This document shows, in pieces, positions 8,230-16,509 of a DNA stretch of 64,000 nucleotides. This stretch comes from Enterobacter_D sp963521185. Its GTDB lineage: Bacteria > Pseudomonadota > Gammaproteobacteria > Enterobacterales > Enterobacteriaceae. Each line of letters begins with the position of its first letter. Within the stretch, counting starts at the first letter, position 1. Location of the stretch: contig CAUQTV010000013.1 of the NCBI GenBank assembly GCA_963521185.1, forward strand, positions 40,213-104,212, read 5' to 3'. Under the pieces are notes generated by a model that saw only the letters and a program-made list of their open reading frames with translations, had not been told where the DNA came from and made no database searches. The position numbers and the translations under genes were made by a program.

Positions 8230-8829
8230 CTACTGCTGCTCCGGAGTGGCGCTTTCGTTCACCTGCGTGCGAATACACAGCCCCGCTTCATGGCATACCT
8301 TCAGCCACTGCGCCACCTGAAGTGGATCGCCCTCCAGCCGTGTCACCTGCCCCGTAATGGTCCACAGCTGCAGACATGTCCCGCCACGGAGCCGCACGAC
8401 GAAATCGGCGCGCCAGGCGGTATGCTTGGTGCCATCGAGGTTCACCACCCTTTCAGCCGGCGCGGCAACACTGCCAGCGTCAGAAGCGGGCAGAACAAAT
8501 ACTTCCGTTGCGCGACGTTCTGCAAGCATACGTTCCTGCTCGGCAGCCAGAAGCGGGGCGGCCAGCGCACGGCCGGTGTCGGTCAGCCCGACGGCCAGCT
8601 GCAGGTTCGGTGCCCGCAGGGTACGCAGCCAGCCTGCCTCCTCCATGCGCCGGCAGGAGGCCCGCAGGTTGTTACCGTAAACCGCTTCCTCACCGCCCTG
8701 TGCCAGCACCCGCTCAATATCTCTTGTCGCAACCGGCCCCGGACGTTTCGCATCGAGGGCGGCTAGCACAATCAGCACCCGTCTCTGCAGCGGTGACGGC
8801 CGGCGCGAATTTTTCACTCCGGTCATCAA
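8230..8829 (-). CDS. Winged-helix-like plasmid protein, unknown function
   Basis: This 199-residue protein has an N-terminal half resembling a winged-helix DNA-binding fold (LQRRVLIVLAALD, NNLRASCRRMEEAGWLRTL, VGLTDTGRALA), followed by a mixed segment with TAWRADFVVRLRGG. Its ATG overlaps the stop of the upstream 85-residue gene by four bases (ATGA), so the two are translationally coupled. A cluster of ATATGATTT-type half sites upstream suggests that one of the pair is autoregulatory. No specific family is assigned. Confidence 0.6.
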   Translation of the reverse strand: MMTGVKNSRRPSPLQRRVLIVLAALDAKRPGPVATRDIERVLAQGGEEAVYGNNLRASCRRMEEAGWLRTLRAPNLQLAVGLTDTGRALAAPLLAAEQERMLAERRATEVFVLPASDAGSVAAPAERVVNLDGTKHTAWRADFVVRLRGGTCLQLWTITGQVTRLEGDPLQVAQWLKVCHEAGLCIRTQVNESATPEQQ

Positions 8830-9083
8830 TGCAGCCTCATGGTCTGGTTTCCGGCAAAAATCAGCATCAGGCGTTCCCTGTCCGCGTCGATAATCTCCTG
8901 GCGCGCTTTTGCAGCGACGGCCAGACTGGACCAGAGTGACAACACGGCATACGCCTTTGCCTGCTCGAGTGCGAGGCCAATGCCGTCGAGGATCTCCGTT
9001 CTGGCCAGATGCTTCCTGAGTGCGGCTTCACATTCGCCTGTCAGGATGTCATAGGGGAGTGAAGTGTTCTGTTCTCGTTCCAT
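8826..9083 (-). CDS. Small helical protein coupled to the winged-helix gene
   Basis: I chose the ATG at 9083 because GGAG lies eight bases upstream; the longer frame to 9164 has no ribosome site. The product (85 residues, MEREQNTSLPYDILTGECE) is soluble and helical (ALEQAKAYAVLSLWSSLAVAAKARQEI). It overlaps the next gene by ATGA. It is not recognised; it may be a partner or co-regulator of the winged-helix protein. Confidence 0.55.
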   Translation of the reverse strand: MEREQNTSLPYDILTGECEAALRKHLARTEILDGIGLALEQAKAYAVLSLWSSLAVAAKARQEIIDADRERLMLIFAGNQTMRLH

Positions 9084-9119
9084 CCTGCGCGCTCCGTCTG
9101 ATGATGTGCGGTTATGTGT

Positions 9120-9240
9120 AAAATCATACTGCGAATGGTTTATTTCAAATCTGATAAACATCATATAAGATATGATTTACAGAATAATGATAAATATCAC
9201 TCCTCGTATGATTTTACTTATATCGTCACTTAATCATATC
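9120..9240. promoter_or_regulatory. Cluster of ATATGATTT half sites (candidate operator)
   Basis: Five copies of AATCATA/TATGATT-type sequence lie at about 9122, 9160, 9170, 9206 and 9232; those at 9160-9178 form ATCATA-TAAGA-TATGAT. The cluster sits immediately upstream of the 9083 gene start. Confidence 0.4.
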
Positions 9241-9353
9241 CTTTGCCGTTTTTCTGCCGTGCAGATCTGGATTCTGGCTTATCCGGATGCCCTGCTCCGC
9301 GTCGTGATGTGATTCTGGGCCCGGGCATGCAGGGTGGATGCGGGAGAAATTAA

Positions 9354-9575
9354 ATGAATGATGGGAATGAACTAAAAGACCTGATCGGCAGAACGGCACG
9401 GGCAAGAAGTGATCATCTGAGCGCAGGAACGGCAGTTAGCTGGCTTTTGTATGAAAACCTGTATCTGGCGCTGGGGAGGCGGGCATTAAGTCCCCGGAAG
9501 GGACTGATCGACCCGGCAGCAATGGAGACCATGATCGTGCTTGCGGTCGATAAGCGCTGTGTCAGGCCACAATGA
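9354..9575 (+). CDS. Small conserved-looking protein, unknown function
   Basis: The 73-residue product (MNDGNELKDLIGRTARARSD) starts with ATG behind GGGAGA and is followed after a few bases by a rho-independent terminator. The middle is helical (TAVSWLLYENLYLALGRRALS). Composition resembles F-plasmid backbone genes; family not recognised. Confidence 0.5.
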   Translation: MNDGNELKDLIGRTARARSDHLSAGTAVSWLLYENLYLALGRRALSPRKGLIDPAAMETMIVLAVDKRCVRPQ

Positions 9576-9578
9576 AAA

Positions 9579-9596
9579 AGGCCGCAGAAGCGGCCT
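9579..9596 (-). terminator. Terminator of the diguanylate cyclase gene
   Basis: AGGCCGC-TTCT-GCGGCCT on the minus strand is followed by TTTTT. It lies between the convergent 9354-9575 gene and the cyclase gene and may act in both directions. Confidence 0.65.
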
Positions 9597-9638
9597 GATT
9601 AGATAGTTGCTTATAGCTATGCTGGACAGAATGACTTG

Positions 9639-11192
9639 CTACTGCCACCCGGCATGCGCACGGTTACGCCCGGCAAGCTTTGCTTCGTACAGCGCTCTGT
9701 CCGCCCGTTCTTTCAGTATATCCGACTCTCCTTCTCTTCCCTCTGATATCATAGTTGCACAACCTGCACTGACAGTGACTACATGTTCCCCAAGGTCTGT
9801 TGAGGCATGCCTGATAGCCGTGTTTCTGACAGTCATTACTGCCCTGTCAGCAAAGCGTTTGACATCTGAAGCCTCGGCGTCAGGCAAAATAATCGCAAAC
9901 TCTTCACCTCCAAAACGAGCTACCAGGTCACCTTTTCGATGAGTGAGAGCACTCAGTACGCTGGCCACTCTCTTAAGGCAGGTATCGCCAGCCACATGAC
10001 CATAGGTATCGTTATAGCGCTTAAAAAAGTCGATATCGATCATAATGAGTGAAAGAGGAGTCCTGTCTTTCTGTGAACGCTCCAGACTCTGTTCAAGGAA
10101 AACATCAAACTGCCTGCGATTGGCCAGTCCGGTCAGTCCGTCAAGAAGAGCCAGTAATTGCAGCGTATGATTTATGGTGGTCAGATCATCTCGCATCTGT
10201 GTCAGTTCGAGCTGATTCCTGACGTTGGCGCTGATCTGACGCAACACAAATAATCCGAGGAGGAGCATAATGACGAGCAGGGCCGTATTAAGCACGGCAT
10301 CGGTTATGTTTGACCGCAGCCAGTCTGCGCGTATCTGGTTCCAATCATAACCGGCGGTAACTACTAAAGGATACTTCTCAAGACGGGCATAGCCAAATAT
10401 TCTTTCTACACCATCCACTAATGAGATCCAGGTTGCACTGCCACTTTCAGATGACTTCAGTGCAGATGTAAAAAGAGGACTGTCCGACAAGCTCTTGTTT
10501 ATAACCGTGTCCGGCAGCGGGCGAATATACAGAACTGTGCTGTCTGCCAGAATGAGACCAAGTATATCGCGCTGGCCAAGAATATAGTAATTATAATGAT
10601 GCCTGAAATAATCGACTTTTACGGTCGCAAGTGCAACGCCCGCGAAATGGCCCTCTGCATCGTTTAGGCGCATTGATACCGGGATAACCAGATCCCCGGT
10701 GGAACGACTTCGGATAACATGACCGAGATGAATCCCCTGATCTGTGTGGCGACGGTGCCAGATAAAATATTCACGATCCGCATTGTTGGCTTTTGCCGGT
10801 GTGTAACCACCTGATGTGGCCACCCAGCTGCCCTTGGTATCATAAATAAACAAGCCATGCAGTTGGGGCAACTTTCCGTGCAACTCTTTCAACTGGTATG
10901 CAAAGACTTGCGTATCAGCATACTCCATTCCATTCATCGTAAGCTGCCTGACCACATCAGACAGGATAATATCCACCTGTAAAAAAGCATCCTCCGCCTG
11001 CCGGGCGAGTGAAACGGAAAGGTTACGGGCATCATTCTCACTCTTAGTAAGCTGAAGTTGCCAGGAGTTCCACATAGCCCAACTATTGATTGCAGCGACC
11101 GTCATTACGGTGACAAGCAGAAAAATTGCCATACTTCTGCCCAGTGAAGTGTGTAACAAAGAAAAAAAAGACGTAAACACCTTTCCAGACAT
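9639..11192 (-). CDS. Membrane-bound diguanylate cyclase (Cache-GGDEF)
   Basis: I chose the ATG at 11192, which follows AGGAAATAGG and gives 517 residues. Order: N-terminal membrane segment, a periplasmic Cache-like sensor (about 50-270, with DIILSDVVRQL), a second membrane segment (TALLVIMLLLGLFVL), then a C-terminal GGDEF domain. The active site GGEEF is intact, and RKGD lies exactly five residues before it, the RxxD allosteric c-di-GMP inhibition site. It should make c-di-GMP from two GTP in response to an extracytoplasmic ligand, favouring biofilm and adhesion. No EAL domain or partner gene is adjacent. Confidence 0.9.
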   Translation of the reverse strand: MSGKVFTSFFSLLHTSLGRSMAIFLLVTVMTVAAINSWAMWNSWQLQLTKSENDARNLSVSLARQAEDAFLQVDIILSDVVRQLTMNGMEYADTQVFAYQLKELHGKLPQLHGLFIYDTKGSWVATSGGYTPAKANNADREYFIWHRRHTDQGIHLGHVIRSRSTGDLVIPVSMRLNDAEGHFAGVALATVKVDYFRHHYNYYILGQRDILGLILADSTVLYIRPLPDTVINKSLSDSPLFTSALKSSESGSATWISLVDGVERIFGYARLEKYPLVVTAGYDWNQIRADWLRSNITDAVLNTALLVIMLLLGLFVLRQISANVRNQLELTQMRDDLTTINHTLQLLALLDGLTGLANRRQFDVFLEQSLERSQKDRTPLSLIMIDIDFFKRYNDTYGHVAGDTCLKRVASVLSALTHRKGDLVARFGGEEFAIILPDAEASDVKRFADRAVMTVRNTAIRHASTDLGEHVVTVSAGCATMISEGREGESDILKERADRALYEAKLAGRNRAHAGWQ

Positions 11193-11501
11193 AAACCTAT
11201 TTCCTGTGTTGTATGCAGAAAGGATCAGCATACCCGTTTCTGCGGATAGGTTTGCCCGGAGCATACTGAAAAACAGGACAGTACTTCGCAGACAAAGACC
11301 ATCATATGCAATTATATCACTAATATCCTTCTTTGCAGGGTAAGGTACCGTGTTCAGATATTTTTAAAATTAACATAGTTGTCCAACCGGAATATGTCTA
11401 CCATTATTAACGAAGTTTTCTGCACAAAAGAGAAGACCTTAAAACGAATAATGTGATCCAGTTCAGGATCCTTACATTTTAAGAAGATTACGGGAGAATA
11501 T

Positions 11502-12207
11502 ATGCAATACCAGAACAGTTACGGCCAGAGCTTAGGCAGAGATGTTAAAGAATGGTCACCCGGACCTTATCCTGAGAAGGTCATACTCAAAGGCCCTTTA
11601 CACAGTTGTTTGTCCGCTGGCCGCCGATCATGCAGAAGATTTGTTTCGCGAATGGCAGAGTATCGATGATGACCGGGACTGGACATACCTTATGTATAAC
11701 AAACCTAAGACAAAGGAATCATGTTACAATTTTTTCAGAACTCTATGTGCTGACGACGAGAAAATATACTTCTCCGTAAAAGATACAACTAGCGGAATTG
11801 TAAAGGGTATGTTCTGTATTGCACATATTGACCATGATAACGGTGCATTTCATATAGCAGAAATTAACTGGACGCCATCGATGAAAAGGACCCGACTTAG
11901 CACTGAAGAACTTTTTCTTGTTCTGGAATATTTTTTTGATAAATTAAAATATCGCCGATGTGAGTGGAGAACTAATTATCATAACCTGGACTCAATCAGT
12001 TCAGCAGAGCGCATCGGGTTTCAAAAAGAAGGTATACTACGTGATAAAAAAGTGACGAAAGGGCATTCAGAGGATATCGCTGTTTTTTCTATTACTTCAA
12101 CTGAGTGGATAGATATATCTTCAGCACTCAGGGCCTGGCTCAGAAAGGAGAACTTCAATGACAGAGGGAGGCAACTCAAAAAGCTGGGCGAATTCCGCAT
12201 CAGATAA
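11502..12207 (+). pseudogene. Frameshifted GNAT acetyltransferase (RimJ/RimL-like)
   Basis: The expected start is ATG 11502 behind GGGAGA: MQYQNSYGQSLGRDVKEW reads like the usual N terminus of this family. That frame ends at TGA 11667, while the conserved core (ADHAEDLFREWQ, DRDWTYLMY, SSAERIGFQKEG) continues in the +1 frame to 12207. The switch must lie near 11585-11600 (GPL to YTVVCPL). Either the gene is broken by a one-base indel, a shorter product is made from ATG 11542 (221 residues, no good ribosome site), or there is a sequencing error. Confidence 0.65.
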
Positions 12208-12277
12208 TGGATATGATGTGAGCATGTTCAGCAAAAGGAGTATTCCGCATGTCACCTTTTTCCATGGTGTCGTTTAG
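12158..12277 (+). CDS. Possible short or truncated gene overlapping the GNAT end
   Basis: A 39-codon frame (MTEGGNSKSWANSASD) has a strong AAGGAG seven bases before its ATG and overlaps the 3' end of the acetyltransferase frame. The strong ribosome site suggests it was the start of a co-transcribed gene now cut short by a TAG. Product not recognised. Confidence 0.35.
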   Translation: MTEGGNSKSWANSASDNGYDVSMFSKRSIPHVTFFHGVV

Positions 12278-13186
12278 CCTCCTGTTCAGCGTATTAACAA
12301 GAGACATTCGCATTCAGGCATGAGCGATATCAGTGTCTGTTTAATTGATAATGTAAATCAAGAGCTTCTGAAAGAGAAACATTTCTGTCTGAAGCTATCA
12401 ACAGTACGCCACATTTCCCTTCTCTTAATGTTACGAACCTGATATCGACGCTCAGACGCCTGACAGGTTCTCCTGATTTTTCTCGAGAAAACAGCAAAAT
12501 TTCCTTTTTACATGACGCTGTACGTAGAATTCTTGGCGGAGCATTAGTTAAAACCAGGATAATATTTCTCATTTAACAACTCTCTAGATAAAAAATAATA
12601 AAATGCGTCTGTTTGCGTTTCGCTTCATACAAGAAGTGGTAACTCAGAAATCCCGAAATGCCCAAGCCAGATAATTGAAAAAGAGCTCTCCAATTTCAGG
12701 CAAGAACTCTGTTTAATCTGAAAAAAGAAGATTAATCGGTAATTATATCGAAAAAAAGAGATAAGTGACACCCTCAACCTCCTAAAAAACACAAACACAG
12801 CTTTCACTCCACATTTAGTATAGAGCAAACTCTTCAATTTTGATCAATTTTATCCTTTAATTAACTGCAACTTAATGAGTATTTCAGGTTACAGGTAATA
12901 CGTAGTGTTCCGAATCGTCCTTGGTTTAGCAGACTGAACTGTCCCTGCCCCTGCCCCTGCCCCTGCCCCTGCCCCTGCAGGCGATCCTGCTCTACTTGAG
13001 TAGTCAAAGAAAGCGTGACATTCAGGTACACAACAATACCTTACAGGCCACTACCTGACCTTCAGTCCAACGCAAAGCTGATGTTTATACAACACAATAT
13101 GGGTATATTCAAAAATAAGAAATCGTGAGATTGTTAAGGTTGAAGCCTTCCCATATATTCAGAGAGTGTACTTAACCTCAAGGAAT
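12278..13186. other. Decayed AT-rich region without a convincing gene
   Basis: Short frames in several phases look like worn coding DNA (12360-12576 on + reads STLRRLTGSPDFSREN before a TAA), but none has a credible start. A hexanucleotide repeat lies at 12943-12978. The region separates the acetyltransferase remnant from an IS3-family element. Confidence 0.45.
12943..12978. repeat. Six tandem copies of CCCTGC
   Basis: The unit CCCTGC is repeated six times without interruption, in otherwise AT-rich non-coding DNA. It resembles the GTTGCC array at the end of the window in unit length. Confidence 0.9.
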
Positions 13187-13249
13187 TGAATCGCCACGGG
13201 TTTAACAGACACCTCAGAGTCATTTAAGATGGCTTAAAGAGAGGTGCCC

Positions 13250-13528
13250 ATGAGCGGTAAGCGTTATCCCGAAGAGTTTAAAATTGAAGCAGTCAAACAG
13301 GTTGTTGATCGCGGTTATTCTGTTGCCAGCGTTGCAACACGTCTCGATATCACCACCCACAGCCTTTACGCCTGGATAAAGAAGTACGGTCCGGATTCTT
13401 CCACTAATAAAGAACAGTCAGATGCTCAGGCCGAGATCCGCCGTCTTCAGAAAGAGCTGAAGCGGGTTACCGACGAACGGGACATATTAAAAAAAGCCGC
13501 GGCGTACTTCGCAAAGCTGTCCGACTGA
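13250..13528 (+). CDS. IS3-family transposase OrfA
   Basis: The start is ATG 13250 after GAGAGG. The 92-residue product has the helix-turn-helix (YPEEFKIEAVKQVVDRGYSV, SLYAWIKKYG) and a leucine-zipper-like tail (IRRLQKELKRVTDERDILKK). A slippery A7G run at 13489-13496 near its end permits -1 frameshifting into orfB. Confidence 0.9.
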   Translation: MSGKRYPEEFKIEAVKQVVDRGYSVASVATRLDITTHSLYAWIKKYGPDSSTNKEQSDAQAEIRRLQKELKRVTDERDILKKAAAYFAKLSD

Positions 13529-13584
13529 GGTACGCCTTTATCCGTGACAACACCTGTTGCTGGCCTGTTCGCCTGCTCTGTCGG

Positions 13585-14397
13585 GTGCTGGATGTTCATC
13601 CCAGTGGTTTTTACGCCTGGCTTCAGCAGCCGCATTCTAAGCGCCACCAGGTAGATCTGAGACTGACGGGACAGATCAAACAGTTCTGGCTGGAATCGGG
13701 ATGCGTCTATGGTTATCGCAAAATCCATTTGGATCTGCGGGACAGCGGGCAACAGTGCGGAGTGAACCGGGTCTGGCGACTGATGAAACGTGTCGGGATA
13801 AAGGCTCAGGTCGGATACCGGAGCCCGCGGGCACGTAAAGGCGAGGCCAGTATCGTGTCGCCCAACAGGCTCCAGCGACAGTTCAATCCGGATGCTCCGG
13901 ATGAGCGTTGGGTAACGGACATAACCTACATCAGGACCCACGAAGGCTGGCTGTATCTTGCCGTGGTTGTTGATCTGTTCTCACGCAAAATTATCGGCTG
14001 GTCCATGCAATCCCGGATGACAAAGGACATTGTCCTGAACGCACTGCTGATGGCTGTATGGCGGCGTAATCCCCAAAAACAGGTGCTGGTTCATTCGGAT
14101 CAGGGCAGTCAGTACACAAGCCATGAGTGGCAGTCGTTCCTGAAATCACACGGCCTGGAGGGCAGCATGAGCCGTCGCGGTAACTGCCATGATAATGCGG
14201 TTGCAGAAAGCTTTTTCCAGTTGTTGAAACGCGAACGGATAAAGAAAAAGATCTACGGAACGCGGGAAGAAGCCCGCAGCGATATTTTTGATTACATCGA
14301 AATGTTTTATAACAGTAAGCGTCGGCATGGTTCTAGCGATCAGATGTCACCGACAGAATATGAAAACCAGTATTATCAACGGCTCGGAAGTGTCTAG
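13585..14397 (+). CDS. IS3-family transposase OrfB (DDE catalytic subunit)
   Basis: This 270-residue rve-type integrase core shows the DDE residues in WVTDITYI, VHSDQGSQYTS and NAVAESFFQLLKRE. It lies in the -1 frame relative to orfA, so the active OrfAB fusion would arise by slippage at 13489-13496; the ATG at 13585 may be only the start of OrfB alone. The frame is intact, so the element may be mobile. Confidence 0.9.
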   Translation: MLDVHPSGFYAWLQQPHSKRHQVDLRLTGQIKQFWLESGCVYGYRKIHLDLRDSGQQCGVNRVWRLMKRVGIKAQVGYRSPRARKGEASIVSPNRLQRQFNPDAPDERWVTDITYIRTHEGWLYLAVVVDLFSRKIIGWSMQSRMTKDIVLNALLMAVWRRNPQKQVLVHSDQGSQYTSHEWQSFLKSHGLEGSMSRRGNCHDNAVAESFFQLLKRERIKKKIYGTREEARSDIFDYIEMFYNSKRRHGSSDQMSPTEYENQYYQRLGSV

Positions 14398-14879
14398 ATT
14401 ATCCGTGGCGATTCAGTGAGTCTGCTGTCCGGCGAGAACGACATTGCCCAGCCCACTGGTTTTCTTGCGAACAGATCGAGAACAACGGCGAGGTACGCCC
14501 AGCGCTTACCCGTCCAGATATAGGTCACATCACCGCACCACACCTGGTTTGGCTCCGTTACGGCGAACTGTCGCTCAAGATGATTCGGGATGGCAACGTG
14601 CTCATAACCGCCACGCTTATACCGGTGAGTCGGCTGCTGGCAACTGACCAGCCCCAGCTCTTTCATGAGCCTGCCGGCAAGCCAGCGCCCCATCTGATAG
14701 CCTCTCTGGGTTACCATAGTGGCGATGCTTCTTGCTCCGGCCGAACCGTGGCTGATGCCATGCAACTCAAGTACCTGACTGCGTAATACAGCCCGTCTGC
14801 CGTCTGGCTTTTCAGGACGGTTTTTCCAGTATTTGTAGCTACTGCGATGAACCCTGAATACGTGGCAGAGTGTGGCCAC
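14394..14879 (-). pseudogene. IS911-like OrfB, truncated
   Basis: The frame reads as IS911 OrfB (HRSSYKYWKNRPEKPDGRRA, WCGDVTYIWTGKRWAYLAVV) up to SFSPDSRLT and then into the neighbouring IS end (ESPRII and stop). The second aspartate and the glutamate of the DDE triad are lost. A slippery A6G at 14951-14957 would have joined it to OrfA. Confidence 0.88.
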
Positions 14880-15280
14880 TGGATAACGCGCCCTGAGTTT
14901 CCCGATTAACGAGAACTGTTCAGGGAGTCTGACATCAAGAGCGCGGTAGCCTTTTTTATAATATCGTTTTCCATTTCAATACGTTGCAGCTTTTTCTTTA
15001 GCTCACGTATTTCGATTTGTTCCGGCGTTATCGGGGATGCTTTTGGCGTTTTGCCCTGACGCTCATCACGCAGTTGTTTGACCCATTTCGTCATCGTGGA
15101 AAGACCAACATCCATTGCCTTAGCAGCGTCAGAGACGGTGTAATTTTGGTCGACAACCAGCTGAGCTGATTCGCGTTTGAATTCAGGACTAAAATTTCTT
15201 CTTTTCATTGGTGCACCTGTGTTGTTCTGAGGTGAGCATATCACCTCTGTTCAGGTGGCCAAATTCAGTATTCCACTTCA
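14416..15280 (-). mobile_element. IS911-like element, 3' half missing
   Basis: On the minus strand the element begins with TGAAGTGGAATACTGAATTT at 15280, followed by orfA and the first part of orfB. It ends abruptly at 14416 against the IS3-family element, and the missing half is not found on the other side. It cannot supply a complete transposase. Confidence 0.85.
14906..15208 (-). CDS. IS911-like transposase OrfA
   Basis: The 100-residue OrfA starts at ATG 15208 (MKRRNFSPEFKRESAQLVVD) and has the HTH (LSTMTKWVKQLRDE) and leucine zipper (EIRELKKKLQRIEMEND) of IS911. It is intact, but OrfB is not. Alone it can bind ends and repress, not transpose. Confidence 0.88.
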   Translation of the reverse strand: MKRRNFSPEFKRESAQLVVDQNYTVSDAAKAMDVGLSTMTKWVKQLRDERQGKTPKASPITPEQIEIRELKKKLQRIEMENDIIKKATALLMSDSLNSSR

Positions 15281-15495
15281 GTCTGCTCTTGGCACAGGCT
15301 GTGTGAAAACCCTGACCAAAAACTGAAGTGCGCACGTCTACGCAAAATCTGGAATTGAGCGACTGGTTAGTAGAGCCGAATTTTACGTATGAGCGCGGTT
15401 TTTAGCTCTGTTTTTGGCAGTTTCAGCGGCCAAAAAAGGTTTCACACAACCTATGCACAAAGCGGACATTCCTCGCTTCAGTGTTCTTTCTGCGG

Positions 15496-15912
15496 TCAGT
15501 TAACCCAGTCTTCCAGCACCAGGCCCGGCACCCGTGCAAACTCCCTCACATTATTCGTTACCAGAATCGCTCCCGCCGCAATAGCATGCCCGGCAATCGC
15601 CGTGTCGTTCGGGCCGATCGGCGTGCCGGCCAGCCGCAGCGCGACCCGGATTTCCGTGGTGGCGTCCACTGCGCCACGGTCCCACGGCAGGATGGCATCG
15701 AGGCGGGCGCAGAACGCGTCAACCAGCTGAATATGGCGCGGCGAGGCTTTCGGGCCGGTGGCACCGAAGCACATCTCGGAATAGGTGATGGCCGAGATCA
15801 CGATGCGGTGGCTGCGCAGCACCGCCTGCTCAAGGCGCTTCAGTACGGCTTCCGGCTGCTCGCGCATGATGAACGAGCAGATACAGGTGTCCAGCATATA
15901 CGTTTTGTTCAC
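15496..15912 (-). CDS. vagD: VapC-type PIN-domain toxin VagD
   Basis: This 138-residue PIN-domain RNase has YMLDTCICSFIM with the first metal-binding aspartate (D8), ITYSEM with the acidic E, and GPNDTAIAGHAIA with the third acidic cluster. It is nearly identical to recalled VagD of enterobacterial plasmids. VapC toxins cleave initiator tRNA and stop translation. The start overlaps the vagC stop by ATGA, so toxin translation is coupled to antitoxin. Confidence 0.92.
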   Translation of the reverse strand: MNKTYMLDTCICSFIMREQPEAVLKRLEQAVLRSHRIVISAITYSEMCFGATGPKASPRHIQLVDAFCARLDAILPWDRGAVDATTEIRVALRLAGTPIGPNDTAIAGHAIAAGAILVTNNVREFARVPGLVLEDWVN

Positions 15913-16139
15913 AGGTTAAATCGTCCTTCATCGCTGACAATATCCTCGCGCTCCGCCATAAAGTCCGCATCGGCCTTTTCGAACTGCACGAACGAACCCC
16001 AGGTCGGGCGGACGGGACGCAGGATGATGCTGTCCCCTTCGCGGACGATCTCCAGTTCGCTCACCCCCTCAAAATCCAGATCGCGGGGCAGACGGATGGC
16101 GCGGTTGTTGCCATTTTTAAAAATGGATACGGTTCTCAT
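15909..16139 (-). CDS. vagC: VapB-type antitoxin VagC
   Basis: I chose ATG 16139 (MRTVSIFKNGNNRAIRLPRD), giving 76 residues as usual; the in-frame extension upstream to 16172 lacks family sequence. The N-terminal half is the AbrB/SpoVT (VagC) DNA-binding fold, and the C-terminal half (TWGSFVQFEKADADFM) wraps the toxin. It represses its own operon and neutralises VagD, giving post-segregational stability. Confidence 0.92.
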   Translation of the reverse strand: MRTVSIFKNGNNRAIRLPRDLDFEGVSELEIVREGDSIILRPVRPTWGSFVQFEKADADFMAEREDIVSDEGRFNL

Positions 16140-16205
16140 GATTCTCTCCCGATCAAATGGTATGTGGCACATATCCTAATGATATGTTCGTTGCACCGGG
16201 TGTGT

Positions 16206-16291
16206 GCATATGCTCAGTATAGGCAGATGTAATGCATATGTATAGGGGTTGCATATGCGTATCCCTTACCTATGCAGATGCCTGGCATATG
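16206..16291. promoter_or_regulatory. Four GCATATG palindromes between vagC and arsR
   Basis: GCATATG occurs at 16206, 16234, 16251 and 16285 (the first and third continue to GCATATGC) in the divergent intergenic region. Candidate VagC/VagCD operators, possibly overlapping the ars promoter region. Confidence 0.45.
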
Positions 16292-16435
16292 GGGCTGCCT
16301 CACCTGTCCGTATTTCTCTCTTTTTCACAGAAGATCCGAAAACCGTCAGAGCCGGATCTCTGTAACACACATGTATTTTCCCCGGAAAGTAATGGACGTA
16401 TACCAGCGTGACAGCGTCATCTGACACTTTCACAC

Positions 16436-16451
16436 ATTCGATTTTCCGAAT
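16436..16451. promoter_or_regulatory. Candidate ArsR operator dyad
   Basis: ATTCG-ATTTTC-CGAAT lies about 60 bases before the arsR start. Position and symmetry fit an ArsR-family operator; it is not matched to a verified site. Confidence 0.35.
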
Positions 16452-16509
16452 ATATGGTTGTTTTTTTTGTCTCCGGGCGTATGCTTTACGCAACCGAACA
16501 GGAGGAATA

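Larger units (their letters stand above)
13187..14415 (+). mobile_element. IS3-family insertion sequence
   Basis: The ends are imperfect inverted repeats: TGAATCGCCACGG at 13187 and its complement ending at 14415, with AGACAC(C/T)TC conserved further in. The 1229-base element carries orfA and orfB. The flanking bases (AAT left, GTG right) do not form a target duplication, so the insertion was probably followed by a deletion; it truncates the IS911-like element on its right. Confidence 0.85.

Noticed and set aside
12330..12572. 80-residue minus-strand frame in the decayed region
   Set aside because: No ribosome site; the opposite strand reads at least as protein-like, so neither is called.
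15481..16179. 232-residue plus-strand frame across vagCD
   Set aside because: It is the antisense shadow of vagC and vagD; composition and missing ribosome site argue against coding.
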